64,000 bases of DNA. It comes from Isoetes taiwanensis (taxonomy: Eukaryota; Streptophyta; Lycopodiopsida; Isoetales; Isoetaceae). Positions 13,064 through 22,862 of this stretch are shown here, piece after piece. The notes under the pieces were generated by a model that searched no databases, was not told the origin of the DNA, and saw only the letters and a list, made by a program, of their open reading frames with translations. The translations under genes were made by a program, and so were the position numbers. The stretch is from the NCBI GenBank assembly GCA_021234155.1, contig JAJEKV010000046.1:10353168-10417167 (forward strand). Direction: 5' to 3'. Within the stretch, counting starts at the first letter, position 1, and each line of letters begins with the position of its first letter.

Positions 13064-14560
13064 GCCCTTCTTCGCCCTAATAAAGCCCCTTCGGTCACTT
13101 TGCACACTAAAAATGGCATAAATGCATGTAACAATTTTAAAAACACTTTTGCATGTAGACAAGCCTAAAATCACAAAAATGCGTTGTTTTAATATAAATA
13201 CAATGATGTGCATTAGTAGCACGATGGGATGCTTGCTATGGGCAAACACAAATCACATATGATGGATTATAGGTTTCCAAGGCTATGAATGAAATTGTCC
13301 TGATGAGAAATAGTAAAACATAGTGCCTTCTAACATTGAACATATGTTGTAGCATATGTTGTAGCATCGAATATCTCGCATGACGATAACAAGTTTGCCA
13401 AGCAAATATTACCAACCGTGGGACTTGAACCCATTTTGTCCTTGTAATCATCTTAGTAAAGAAACTTGTGTACTGTAAGAGCATAAATGCAAAAAATCCG
13501 TGAGCATTTACACTACTTCCAGCCAATACTTCTGAAATCCCATTGAATATGTATACTGGCATGATGAGAGACACCATTAGCAGTTATAACATTCTCTGCT
13601 GATTTTCATGTTCATCCTGTGACTAGGCTTATGCTTTTACGAACAGTGGACTTCTTAGCATAAGCTTATGTTGCCCTCTCACACATCTACAAAGAATCGC
13701 CTCAACAAGTCTTTTAGTTTGTCACAAAAGGTCGTTCTACCCGTTAAGTTACGATAATATCATCCACATATGAATAAGTTCACAGACAAGAAACTATGAT
13801 ATTACCTCTATCACAGGATCCAACATGGCAGCCATAACAGGATCATACTCCGGCTTAGAAACTAGCCTCCATTCGCTTCTCCTTTCTGTTCGTTACAACT
13901 TGCAACACTGAAACCATCCCAGAATCTAACTTCCGGGATACCTTCCGACTTTAATACTGCTACTGCAACAGCAAAAGATCACGTCACAAGTGTCAAATGG
14001 ATTTAAATAAATGGGAAATAGCTTCAAATGCTCATGCTATTCTAAAGTGCGCCGTAAATCTGTCCAGACATGTGATCTTGTGTTAAAAAGGTTCCCTTCT
14101 TACACACACAAAAATGACCTGAATAAGAACCAACCGAGGGAAGATTTTCCAAGCTGCAAATCATCAACAATCATAAATCATCTGACATAATTTCAATGGG
14201 TTCATCTATTTAAATAGCAGTGCGATGACCAAGTTTTAAGGATCTAAATCTCAATGTTTTTGGATGGAATAAGATTTGGAAGCAAATAAGAGTCAAAGCC
14301 AAGAGCAAGCGCAGAGATTTGAACAGTGCCAACAGTCTTTTATGTCATGGCCATGAGAAATACAAAAACGTTTTGAGAGTAATGCGATGTTTGGTAATTC
14401 AAAAAAAAAGGGATTTCAAACCTGGTAGAAGACTTTTGAAATTAAGCTAGTCCGATCATTGGAGACCAAAGTATTATGACTAAGAATTCATTACAAGCTG
14501 GGGAGGCCTAAAAATGGAGCTTTCTATACAAGCGCTGGATCAGAACTTCAATGGCAGAGG
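13064..14560. other. Low-copy DNA without a recognised gene
   Basis: This is unrelated to the retrotransposons around it and to anything else in the window. The minus-strand frames at 13043-13249 and 13236-13577 have no recognisable domain and look like chance frames. A tRNA T-arm-like string at 13414-13431 (minus strand) lacks the rest of a tRNA. Confidence 0.5.
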
Positions 14561-14591
14561 TCTTTCTAGCAGAAGCCTAATCATTCTCCTA

Positions 14592-14982
14592 TCAGCCTCC
14601 GTACAAATTCCTCAAGAAGACCATTTTAACTGCCTGAAAGCTCAGAACACAAAGAAACATCCATTTTGGCTTGAATAGAAAGGTTTCGGGCCAGCAAATA
14701 CCTGGATCTTGCGGAGTTTTGCAGAAACGCCCCAAACTTAGTACAGAGACGGCCAAAGCAATTTCGGCCAAAGCAATTTCGGCTTCATCTCCAATGACGA
14801 AAAAAGCCGTGCGTACATACATAGTGCTCTGTTCCAAATAGAAGATCCAGCAAGCGGCCACATCTGCTCGCCTTCACACGCAACTCCAAATTATGTTCAT
14901 CTAGTGCTTCCTTTAACCGTTCCACCTGTGCACGCGCTCGGCATTCTGCTTGAAGCATATGTATTTCAAAAATCATGCCCAA
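14592..14982 (-). pseudogene. Unrecognised minus-strand coding remnant
   Basis: Two overlapping minus frames (14785-14982 and 14592-14861) could be pieces of one exon. The upstream one has a charged, helix-prone stretch, ECRARAQVERLKEALDEHN, that reads like coiled coil. Nearby short direct duplications (a 26-bp repeat near 14955-15007 and an 11-12 bp repeat near 14757-14782) show local slippage. I do not recognise a family. It lies downstream of the S16-like exon on the same strand but is not part of S16. Confidence 0.3.
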
Positions 14983-15027
14983 AGCATATGTATTTCAAAA
15001 ATCATGCTCACGCATTGGCTAGCATAC

Positions 15028-15125
15028 CTGGGAAGCCTTGGCAATGCTCTGGCCGATGGCATAGATCTGGAAGATATGGCCACCTCCACGAACCCTAATC
15101 CTCATATCCACATTGGCAAAGCACC
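15028..15125 (-). pseudogene. Ribosomal protein S16 (uS9) exon-like fragment
   Basis: On the minus strand this 98-bp stretch translates to [15 protein letters not shown] followed by [12 protein letters not shown]. That matches the highly conserved small-subunit protein uS9/S16, whose usual form is GVDMRIRVKGGGH...QIYAIRQSIAKAL. It is bounded by splice-like signals: a TTTTATTTTAG acceptor at about 15126-15136 and a GTATGC donor at 15022-15027. Deviations (Arg to Gly in YAIRQ, Ser-Gln replacing the Leu-Val expected after SIAKA) and the lack of the C-terminal KFGG...YQKSYR region indicate a non-functional, captured or duplicated exon. Confidence 0.72.
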
Positions 15126-15379
15126 CTAAAATAAAATAACCCTAAAGTGAAACATCTCGATGCTTGCATGTATGGCTTATTAAAATAAATAAATAAAAAA
15201 AAATAAATAAAAGGGGGTAAACCATTAGGGATATGGAATTTAGACAATAAAAATGCGGAGTGCACTCCAGATATACTGATTAGTATGCCTCGCACAATAC
15301 GCCCATGAAATCATATGAAAACCATGCCAAAAAACGTATAAAATCACAAAAAAAACCCCCTGTTATAATGCTACATATT
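15126..15379. other. Right edge of the insert, A/T-rich
   Basis: It contains an AAATAAATAAAT-rich run near 15180-15215 and no gene. The junction with the retrotransposon array is at about 15379. Confidence 0.5.
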
Positions 15380-15487
15380 TGGATGAAGGAACTAACTTCA
15401 GGGGTGCCACTTCCAAATCCCATCAATACTATCCACTTGAAGAGGTACTGGAACCAGCATATATGTTTGTCCCTTTTTATGCTCTAA
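15380..15487 (+). pseudogene. Integrase C-terminal fragment, array copy 4, 3' part
   Basis: It resumes at the codons for WMKELTSGVPLPNPI and ends with CLSLFML and a stop at 15485-15487. With 12266-12570 it makes up the fragment split by the insert. Confidence 0.82.
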
Positions 15488-16309
15488 AATTTAGATAAGT
15501 TATGATTAGAGTTAAGATTAGATAAGTTAGATTTCACTTTGCCTTTGGTTTCTAGATTAATGTTTTTATTGAGTTCATGTTTGCAGCTAGCCAGAGTACT
15601 GAGGATATACTATCAAACAGTTCTAAGACAAGAATCTCTACTAATGATTTATCAAGTGTCATATGCAGGGGCACCCTTCTTCCATCTACACCCATCTGCC
15701 TTACTGTGGTCCTACCCTCCATCTAGCCATCTATTCTTCTTTCCATTCCTTTAAACAACACTCTGCAAATTCAGCTGCACCATCATGGCAGAGTTGCAAG
15801 GATTAAGATTAACTTGTTTATGTGTTTCCATGACAGGTGCACCCTCATCTGTCATAAGAGGTCCTGCCATTCATTTCAGCCCTTTATTCTTGTTCTCATT
15901 CCCCAAAAGCACTCTGCACTTCACCTTCACCACCATAGCAGAGTTGCAACCTTTTTTCAGGGAAGGCTACACATTTTCTTGTTTTGGCGAAAATCATCAC
16001 ACTAGCACATTCATCTCATCTCCATACACTCCTCACACTTCATTCATACCATCTCCTTATCATCCTCATACTTATTTTCATCCTTATCCACTTATCATAC
16101 TATATTCATACCATATTATCACCATATTCACACTCATTACACTCACTTCATCTCATTACCACTACATCATCACCTCAATATTTGCACCCTACACTTCACC
16201 CCACCATGTTCTCATTTGCACACTCTGGTATAGTTTGAAGACCCCTCTATGCATTCCTTTCTTGCATTATATGGCTGAGGGGACCAGCCAGTTTCTTGTT
16301 TTGGCGAGA
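15488..16309 (+). other. Retrotransposon 3' UTR, array copy 4
   Basis: Non-coding and slightly diverged from the other array UTRs. The second 170-bp module has lost about 15 bases near 15845, and about 15 extra bases precede the GGGGACCAGCC motif near 16258-16272. It is more diverged than copies 1-3, consistent with lying at the array edge. Confidence 0.72.
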
Positions 16310-17680
16310 TGTTGCCCCCAAAGGAGGACAAGCCATTTTGGAAGACTAAGTCAAAAAGAGCTTGGTAGTCAACATTGATGTGGAGGTCAAAAAATATCTA
16401 TCTTCAAGGTCAACACAAATATTCAAGGTCAACTTCCATGGGAGGTACTTCATTTGAGGTCAAAGTTAGTCAAAGATATGCTTTATAAGATTCTGGGTTA
16501 AGAAGATTGGAAGATGCTTTTTTGAAGATTGGAAGTTAAAGTTTGGAAGGCCCCATGGCACTTGGTTCCACCCCTTAGCCATTTTTATCCATCTCTATAT
16601 TCATATCCCATTCTTACCCCTTTGAAATTTTCCTAGTTATTTTTCCCTTATTTTCTCCATACCTATATTCTCTTTTGCTCACCTTTGCATACCACACCAT
16701 ACTTTGCTTAATCCTTGTTTTTCTCTAATGCACCTTATTCCCCCATGAGATGTTCTTCCCATTGTCTTTCATATTTTTTGCCTCATTTTCACTTTTTATG
16801 CCACACTCTTGCAATACCCCTAGCCTAACTTCTCGTTTGCAATTTTCTATACCCTTACGTCTCTCTTTCCATTGTGCCATAAGTACCCATGTCACACGTG
16901 TGTCCCCATGGAAGGTCTTCTCATTGCCCAAATGATCAAAATCCTTCAACTTTTTTATGAGGAGCATCTTAAAACCATAGCCAAGATTTTCAAAATTGCA
17001 AAATACAGCATATTCCAGGTTTATACCATGGAAAATACGGTCACCGTATCGCGCAATTCTTTGAAAAAATACTGCTGTTCAAAACCTAAAAATGGAAATC
17101 GGCTTGAATCACGCCGGAATGGAATCCTTAAGCTTTAAAAACCATCTTTGATCATTTTTTACTGTATTTTGCCAAATCCAATCATAAAAAATACTCCCAG
17201 ACCTTCAAATGGAATTTTGACTGCATGTCTCCATTTCTCATCATCGTTAAGGTACATTTGCTCTGAGATTTCTCAAAAATACGTTCACCAACTCTAAATC
17301 ACCCTTTCTGATCACTGTTTTCATAGTTTGACCTCTATTGACCAATTTTTTACCTCACTTTGAGATCGAATATCTCTCAGATTTTTGGTCTGACTTGGTC
17401 AGAGACTCCATCATTGGTTTCTCATAACTTTTTTGTGCTAATCTCTGAAGTAGTTGACTCAGAAAATCAATCCATTTTTCATCACTACAGCCATTTGAGT
17501 AAAGACTCCATTTTCTAGAAATGGGAAAGGTATGACACTTTGAGTTTTTTGAACTTTTCTCTGGATTTATCTTGTACAGACTGATCACTTTAAGTGATCT
17601 GGAGGTTCTAACCCCAATTTGAGTGTAAGCTCAAGTTGGTTCCTTGTGGTTGACCTTTAAAGCCAGGTTGAGGGTCAACA
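16310..17680 (+). mobile_element. 5' LTR of element A, with internal deletions
   Basis: It starts at TGTTGCC and ends at GGGTCAACA (1371 bp, against 1827 for the 3' LTR). Deletions are visible just after the 5' hairpin (near 16325), near 16910 and near 17147. The last removes the TATA core and several hundred bases around it. Transcription from this LTR is unlikely. Confidence 0.82.
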
Positions 17681-18060
17681 CCTAGGAGCTTTCACATGTG
17701 TTGCCAAAATGGGAAAAAAAATCCTGACCAAGGTCTTATTGGATGGAGGATCACCCTTGAATGTTATGCCACATCTATCATGAGGCTATGTGGCCTTGAA
17801 ATAGATAAGAAAGCTCCAATGATCTTGAAATCTTTCTCAAACACAAAAATTAATCATGTTGGAATAGTCAATAATGTGCCTATTAATGTTGAAGGTATAA
17901 TTGTTGCAGCTAGCTTTGTTGTAATTGCATTTGAAGGAATAGAGGACAAGTCAGATACTATGACTTACTCTTGGGAAGAAAATGGCTCTCTACAGTTGAT
18001 GCTAGGCCTGTTTGGTCAAAAGGGGAGTGCACCATTTCCAATGGCAGAAAAAAGGTAACA
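17681..18060 (+). pseudogene. Protease remnant of element A
   Basis: Retropepsin-like aspartic protease, which would cleave the Gag-Pol polyprotein. The active-site region LLDGGSPLNVMP is encoded near 17736-17771 (DGG is the usual plant Tat-type form) but is out of frame with the following part, CGLEIDKKAPMILKSFSNTK. The N-terminal part is missing because the LTR joins directly to it. Further downstream the sequence slips frame again near the RRW-like motif. Confidence 0.75.
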
Positions 18061-18545
18061 TTATACAACAAGGTAGGAGAATTTGAGGCCCTAAATTTCC
18101 CATGTGGAGAATTTGAATTAAATGCAAGCAATCAAGAGTCCAACATAGGAATCCCCAATCAGCTAGCATCTCCTAAACAAGATAGTTTTGCATACTTATG
18201 GTTTGATGGTGGTGTTTCTAAAAGGTTAAGTGTAGCCTCATCTGCTGCTATTCTCAAGGACTCTTCCAATAGATTGCTAGCAAAAATAGGTAGGATCTGT
18301 CCAAATACTACCTCTAATATGGCAGAATACAAAGCTTTAATTGCAGGTCTCCAAGAAGCAAAGAATTTGAGCATTAATGAAATTGTTATCTTTGGAGATT
18401 CTCAACTTGTTTGCAGGCAGATACTGGGAGAATATCAAGCCAAGAATGAAGACATGATTAAAGAATTTCAAAACCTGGGAGCTCTGTCACGTGCCAAGAG
18501 AGCAGAATTGTGAGGCTAATTCACTATGCAAAAGTGTTCTTTTTG
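18061..18545 (+). pseudogene. Archaeal-type RNase H (aRNH) of element A
   Basis: RNase HI-like domain that would remove RNA from the RNA-DNA hybrid. Motifs in order: LWFDGGVSKRL (first Asp), NMAEYKALIAGL (Glu), FGDSQLVCRQI (second Asp) and PREQNCEANSLCK. In that last motif the fourth catalytic Asp, normally in EADALCR, is Asn. The frame shifts near 18470-18500, where about 60 bases are lost relative to element B. The domain lies between protease and RT, not after RT as described for Tat elements. Confidence 0.82.
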
Positions 18546-19508
18546 AACACTTGGCAGAAGGAGCAATTCAAGAGGAGGAGCTAGAAAAGAAGGACCTGCA
18601 ACAACTATATCCAGTTCTGGTAATCAATGCTAGTGAAGAAAAGCAGGTAAAGGAAATCAAACTCAACAAGAAAGGCCTAGATAGAGTACTGTATGTTGGG
18701 GATTTATTTAAGGAAGAGGATAACACCTTTGTTACAAAATTCTTTGATGATTGGAAAGATATTTTTGCTTGGGATTATGATGAATTGGTTGGTGTTGACA
18801 GAAGTATTTGTGAGTTTGAGATAAAAAACAAAGAAGGTATGAAACCTGTGGTACAAAAACTTAGGAGAATCAATGCATCCTTGTTGGGACTGATTAAGGA
18901 AGAATTATACAAAATGAAGAATGCACGTGTGATTGCAGAAATTATGAACCCTGAATGGCTATCCCTGCATTGTCCCTGTGGAAAAGAAAAATAAAACCAT
19001 TAGGATCTGTATTGACTATAGGGACTTAAACAAAGCTACTATCCAAGATTGCTATCCATTGCCATTTTTAGAGGAGGTTTTGCATGCTGTTGCAGGTAAA
19101 GATACATATTCCTTCTTAGATGGTTTCTCAGGCTTCAACCAAATAAGCATAAAAGAGGAAGATCAACCAAAAACTTCATTCATTACACCATGGAGAACAT
19201 TTGCCATGAAGAGGATGCCCTTTGGATTAATGAATGCATCTGCAACATTCCAAAGAGCTATGGACACAATCTTCAAAGATATGCCTGCAAATACTTTTCG
19301 TGTGTTCCTGGATGATCTTTGCTTGGGAACTTCCCTTAAAAATCATTTTGATATGCCAACTAAGTTGTTTGCCTTGTGTAGAAAAGGTGGAGTCAGCTTG
19401 AATCCAAAAAAAATGTGTTTTCTTGTCTTCAAAAGGAGAACTGCTCAGACATGTGGTGTCCACGAAAGGCATACATATTGCTGAGGCTAAGGTTGAGGCT
19501 TTAAAAAG
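18546..19508 (+). pseudogene. Linker and reverse transcriptase of element A
   Basis: The linker carries YVGDLFKEED and DIFAWDYDEL, a typical RT lead-in. RT motifs: VQKLRRINASL, RICIDYRDLNKAT, YSFLDGFSGFNQI, FITPWRTFAMKRMPFGLMNA and the catalytic box FLDD at 19305-19316 (YLDD in the other elements). Frameshifts occur near 18965 and in an A-run near 19408, so no full RT can be made as written. Confidence 0.85.
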
Positions 19509-20100
19509 TTGGCACCTCCAAAGACACTTAAACAGGTAAAAAGTTTCATGGGGATGACCAGTTTCTTGAGAATGTATGTTCCTCACTTTTCACACACTAT
19601 GAGTCCAATTTCTAACCTCACAAAGGTTGGAAAATTTTCCAAAAATGAGAGCAAGCACATTCTGATTAATTGGAATGAGGAGTGCCAGGAGTCTTTTGAC
19701 AAAATCATTAGTGCCATTTGTAACTCCATCTTGCTAAAATCTCCTGATCTAGAAAAGCCTTTCAAAGCTTATATCAGTGTCACTAAAAGGGCAATTGGTC
19801 TTGCCTTGTTACAAGAGGATCATTTGATTGCCTTTGCAAGCAAAATGTGGACAGATAGTGAGCTAAGATATCCCAGACTATAAAAGAGTGCAACAGCTCT
19901 GATGTTTCTGATAGAGAGGCAGGGACATTTACTACAAAACAGCCAAGTCCAGGTCTTTATGAGGCAAAATCCTTTGTCACTCCTTTTTGGTAAAAAGCAA
20001 TCCAAAGCAAAGTTGTGCAGGTGAGCCTGCAAAGTCCAAACCTATAACATCACTGTCAAAGTGGTCAATCTAGTGGAAAACCCCAGTTCATATTTGCCTT
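19509..20100 (+). pseudogene. RT thumb and degenerate gypsy RNase H of element A
   Basis: It begins APPKTLKQVKSFMGMTSFLRMY (RT connection). In the following RNase H fold the first catalytic Asp (usual TDAS) is replaced in AYISVTKRAIGLALL, and the second Asp (usual YTDH) in VFMRQNPLSLLF. Two stops interrupt the frame, TAA at 19881 and TGA near 20021. The missing catalytic acids are shared with elements B, C and D, so their loss is ancestral. Confidence 0.8.
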
Positions 20101-21467
20101 ATGTTCTGTTTGAGCACGAGGATCAAGAAGGTCTATGCAATGATGATCTTGTTGCTAACTTGGTTGCTTTTGATGCAAAAGATTCAGACTGGCAGTGTGA
20201 GATTAGGGGATACCTTGAGAGCAATGAAGTGCCAAAGAATTTGAGCAGTAGTCAAGAAAGGAGATTTAAGGATAAATGCAAGAAGTTCAGGCTCATTGAA
20301 AATGTACTGTGCAAGATCGACAAGGAAGGAGTATTGCTGAGGTGTGTAGATGAGGAAGAAGCTAGAATGATCATTGAGGCATGCCATGAAGGAGTATGTG
20401 GAGGACATTTTGCTGCTGACACAACTGCTAAGAAAATTTTAAGGTCAGGATATTTTTGGCCTACTCTTTTCAAGGATTGTTATAATGCTATAAAATGTTG
20501 CCATAAATGCCAAATCTTTGGTAGGAGATCCCTACAGCCAGCTCCCCTCACTGCCATAACCTCATCTGGACCTTTTCAAACATGGGGATTAGATTTCATA
20601 GGTCCAATAGATCCACCTTCTTCAGCTCAACATCAATTCATACTTGTGGCCACAGATTACTTCACTAAATGGGCTGAAGCAATTCCCTTGAGAGAAGCAA
20701 ATGCCCATGCTACTGCAAGATTTCTCCATGAGAACATTTGTGCCAGGTTTGGAATTCCCTTCAAAATTATCTCTGATAGGGGAAGTCAGTTTATCAATCA
20801 AACAATCACACTCTTGCTAGCCACTCTAAAGGTCAAACACATCAAGAGCTCATCCTACTATCTTCAAGGCAATGGTCAAGCAGAGTCAACCAACAAGGTT
20901 CTCAAGTCAATCCTAAAAAAGACTATCTGTATATCAAAGAAAGATTGGCACCTAAAACTCCATGATGCACTTTGGGCATATAGAACTACCATCAAAGCAT
21001 CCACAAGGCACACTCCTTTTAGTTTGGTTTATGGCATAGAGTCAGTAGTGCCTATTGAATTGGAACTTCCCTCCCTTAGACTAGCATACCAAATAAATTT
21101 AGAAATGGATGAGGCACTAAAGGAAAGATTTGTGAGGTTGATGCAGCTTGAAGAACACAGGTATGAGGCAGAGAATGCTGTTATGATGAAGAAGGCCAAA
21201 GACATTGCAGCTTTCAAAGCAACTCATAAACTCCAAGGAATTCTGAAAACAGGTGAGTTAGTCTTGAAATGGAACAAAGCAAGAGAGAAAATAGCATCCA
21301 AATTTGAAAACCTCTGGAAAGGGCCTTTTGAGTTCATTGGCACAGCAGGAAAAGACTCTTACTGGTTGAGAGATGTGTCTGATGGCAGAGAATTGCTAAA
21401 TCCTATCAACATGCTGCAATTAAAAAGGTATTGGCAACAACATGTTGCCCTGAGCTTGAACAGTTAA
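20061..21467 (+). CDS. Integrase of element A (uninterrupted 468-codon frame)
   Basis: Retroviral-type integrase, which would insert the cDNA copy into the genome. The frame is in phase with the upstream pol frame; the given ATG is internal to the ancestral polyprotein and not a natural start. HHCC zinc finger: CHEGVCGGHFA then CHKC. Catalytic triad: Asp in GLDFIGP (20592), Asp in ISDRGSQF (20775) and Glu in GQAESTNK (20883), giving D-60-D-35-E spacing. The C-terminus has VLKWNKAREK and a GPF box (LWKGPFEF) and ends LKRYWQQH, with no chromodomain. It is the only long intact pol frame in the window. Expression is unlikely, since the 5' LTR lacks its core promoter. Confidence 0.88.
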   Translation: MVNLVENPSSYLPYVLFEHEDQEGLCNDDLVANLVAFDAKDSDWQCEIRGYLESNEVPKNLSSSQERRFKDKCKKFRLIENVLCKIDKEGVLLRCVDEEEARMIIEACHEGVCGGHFAADTTAKKILRSGYFWPTLFKDCYNAIKCCHKCQIFGRRSLQPAPLTAITSSGPFQTWGLDFIGPIDPPSSAQHQFILVATDYFTKWAEAIPLREANAHATARFLHENICARFGIPFKIISDRGSQFINQTITLLLATLKVKHIKSSSYYLQGNGQAESTNKVLKSILKKTICISKKDWHLKLHDALWAYRTTIKASTRHTPFSLVYGIESVVPIELELPSLRLAYQINLEMDEALKERFVRLMQLEEHRYEAENAVMMKKAKDIAAFKATHKLQGILKTGELVLKWNKAREKIASKFENLWKGPFEFIGTAGKDSYWLRDVSDGRELLNPINMLQLKRYWQQHVALSLNS

Positions 21468-21894
21468 AAGAACTTAAGAATTTGTAGGTATGTTTAGTTA
21501 GAATATTAAAAAAAGAAGTAAAAAGTAAAATAAAAAGGAAAGCACAAAAAAAGTGAAATAGAGAAAAAACAAAAACAATGTAGCAGTTCTAGATGTTAAG
21601 TTTTGCTTTTCAGATTTTAAACTTTGAGCTAATCAAATTTTCAAGTTCATTCCAGTGTTGCAAAAGCAAAAATCTGTGCAGATTCTGATCGAGTTGAGGT
21701 CTAAATCAAGTGCTAACTATGGATTCCATGCAGGAGCATCTGAATTTTACAGCCATACATCTCATCCTCCATTCATCACACTACACATCATCACCCATAG
21801 TTGCTGCCATTTCCTTTATAACAACTCCTCATTTGAGCTAACAGATTTTATTTCCACATGCAGGTGCATCCTAATACATGCATTCCATACTCAT
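21468..21894 (+). other. 3' UTR of element A
   Basis: Purine-rich at 21505-21580, then degenerate traces of the family's 3' UTR. It does not share the GGGGACCAGCC...GGCGAGA segment that precedes every other LTR. That independent context supports TGTTGCC as the true LTR start. Confidence 0.65.
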
Positions 21895-22619
21895 TGTTGC
21901 CCCCAAAGGGCAACATACTAATTGTTGGTTCATGTATTCAAGTTAAACCAAGTCATTTTGAAGAAAAACAAATCAAAAAAAGCTTGGTAGTCAACATTGA
22001 TGTGAAGGTCAAACAACATCAATCTTCAAGGATCTACACCAATATTCAAGGTCAACTCCCATGAAAGGTACACTATTTGAGGTCAAAGGTAGTCAAAGGA
22101 TGCTTTATGAGATTCTGGGTTTAGAAGATTGGAAGATGCTTTTTGAAGATTGGAAGACAAACTTTGGAAGACCCCATGGTATTTGATTTCATTTCCTAGC
22201 CATTTTTATCCATATTCTTACCTCCATTTTGACATTTTCCTAGTCATATTTTCCCCATACCTATACTCCCCCTTGCTCACCCATTTTGCCAATCACTCCA
22301 TGGTTGCCTAATTCCTTTTTTCCCTAGTGCCTTTTGCCCCTTTCAAAGATGAACTTCCTATTTCATATCCTTTCTCTCATTCTTATCCCCCATGTTACAC
22401 CTTTGCAAATACCCCTAGTCAAATTTTTGAAATTTCTTATACCCCTTTCCACTATTATGCTTTAAATACCCATGTTACCCATCTACCCCATGGAATATTC
22501 CAAACATGGCATCTAGACCTAGCATATCCCCAAAAAATTAGGGTTGCCATTGCCTCAAATGATCCAAACTCCTTAACCATTTTATGAGGCACCTTTTAAA
22601 CCATAGTCTAGCTTTTCAA

Positions 22620-22715
22620 AACTTCGAAATACAGCATATTCCAAGTATATACTCCCAAAAATACGGCCACCATATCGCGAAATTTCAGGAATAATACGGT
22701 TGGGCAACCCCAACC
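22620..22715 (+). promoter_or_regulatory. Conserved CG-rich block in LTR U3
   Basis: A segment with repeated AAATACGG/AATACAGC motifs and TATCGCG. It is recognisable in all three LTR subfamilies (about 11570-11655 in I, 48450-48540 in III) although flanking U3 sequence has diverged. It sits about 140-240 bp upstream of the TATA box. A cis-regulatory role is inferred from conservation only. Confidence 0.5.
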
Positions 22716-22856
22716 CTAAATCTGTAAACTTGCTCGAATCACGCCGGAATTGGATTTCTAAACCATAACAACTACCTATTCTTGGATTCCCGCTCATAAG
22801 CATTTCATTAAGCCTAAAATTAAGCCCTAAGATGCCGGAATCATCAAATCCAGATC

Positions 22857-22862
22857 TATATA
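22857..22862 (+). promoter_or_regulatory. LTR TATA box
   Basis: CTATATACCGGGGAA. The string TATATAC followed by a GGGGA-type sequence is kept in all three LTR subfamilies, with a conserved downstream stretch (TTTTGAAGG.CCAGA) that probably holds the transcription start. Confidence 0.6.

Larger units (their letters stand above)
1..16309 (+). repeat. Tandem array of LTR-integrase units, period about 2.74 kb
   Basis: The same 2.7 kb sequence recurs head to tail. LTR starts lie at 2568, 5304, 8041, 10781 and 16310 (the last spacing is enlarged by a 2.8 kb insertion). Each unit is a 3'-truncated LTR of about 1.49 kb, joined directly to the last 425 bp of the integrase frame and about 820 bp of 3' UTR, and then the next LTR. 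All units share the same LTR-integrase junction and the same 19-base deletion in the integrase piece. The array was therefore amplified from one defective unit, presumably by unequal recombination, not built by repeated insertion. Confidence 0.93.

Noticed and set aside
13400-13480. Possible tRNA or tRNA-derived SINE on the minus strand
   Set aside because: GGGTTCAAGTCCCA resembles a T-arm/B box, but no acceptor stem, anticodon arm or A box can be placed around it.
13236-13577. 113-codon minus-strand frame
   Set aside because: No recognisable motif, atypical composition, and no homologous copy to show constraint.
12571-15379. Pack-MULE carrying the S16 exon
   Set aside because: Both inverted repeats lie in the left 493 bp and none is found at the right end near 15379, so the S16 fragment is not between TIRs.
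1-16309. CRISPR-like or prokaryotic repeat array
   Set aside because: The 2.74 kb repeats are LTR retrotransposon units with eukaryotic features and no spacer architecture.
20061-21467. Domesticated host integrase gene
   Set aside because: The frame is embedded in pol between two LTRs in the expected position, with stops only upstream. Chance survival is simpler without expression or Ka/Ks data.
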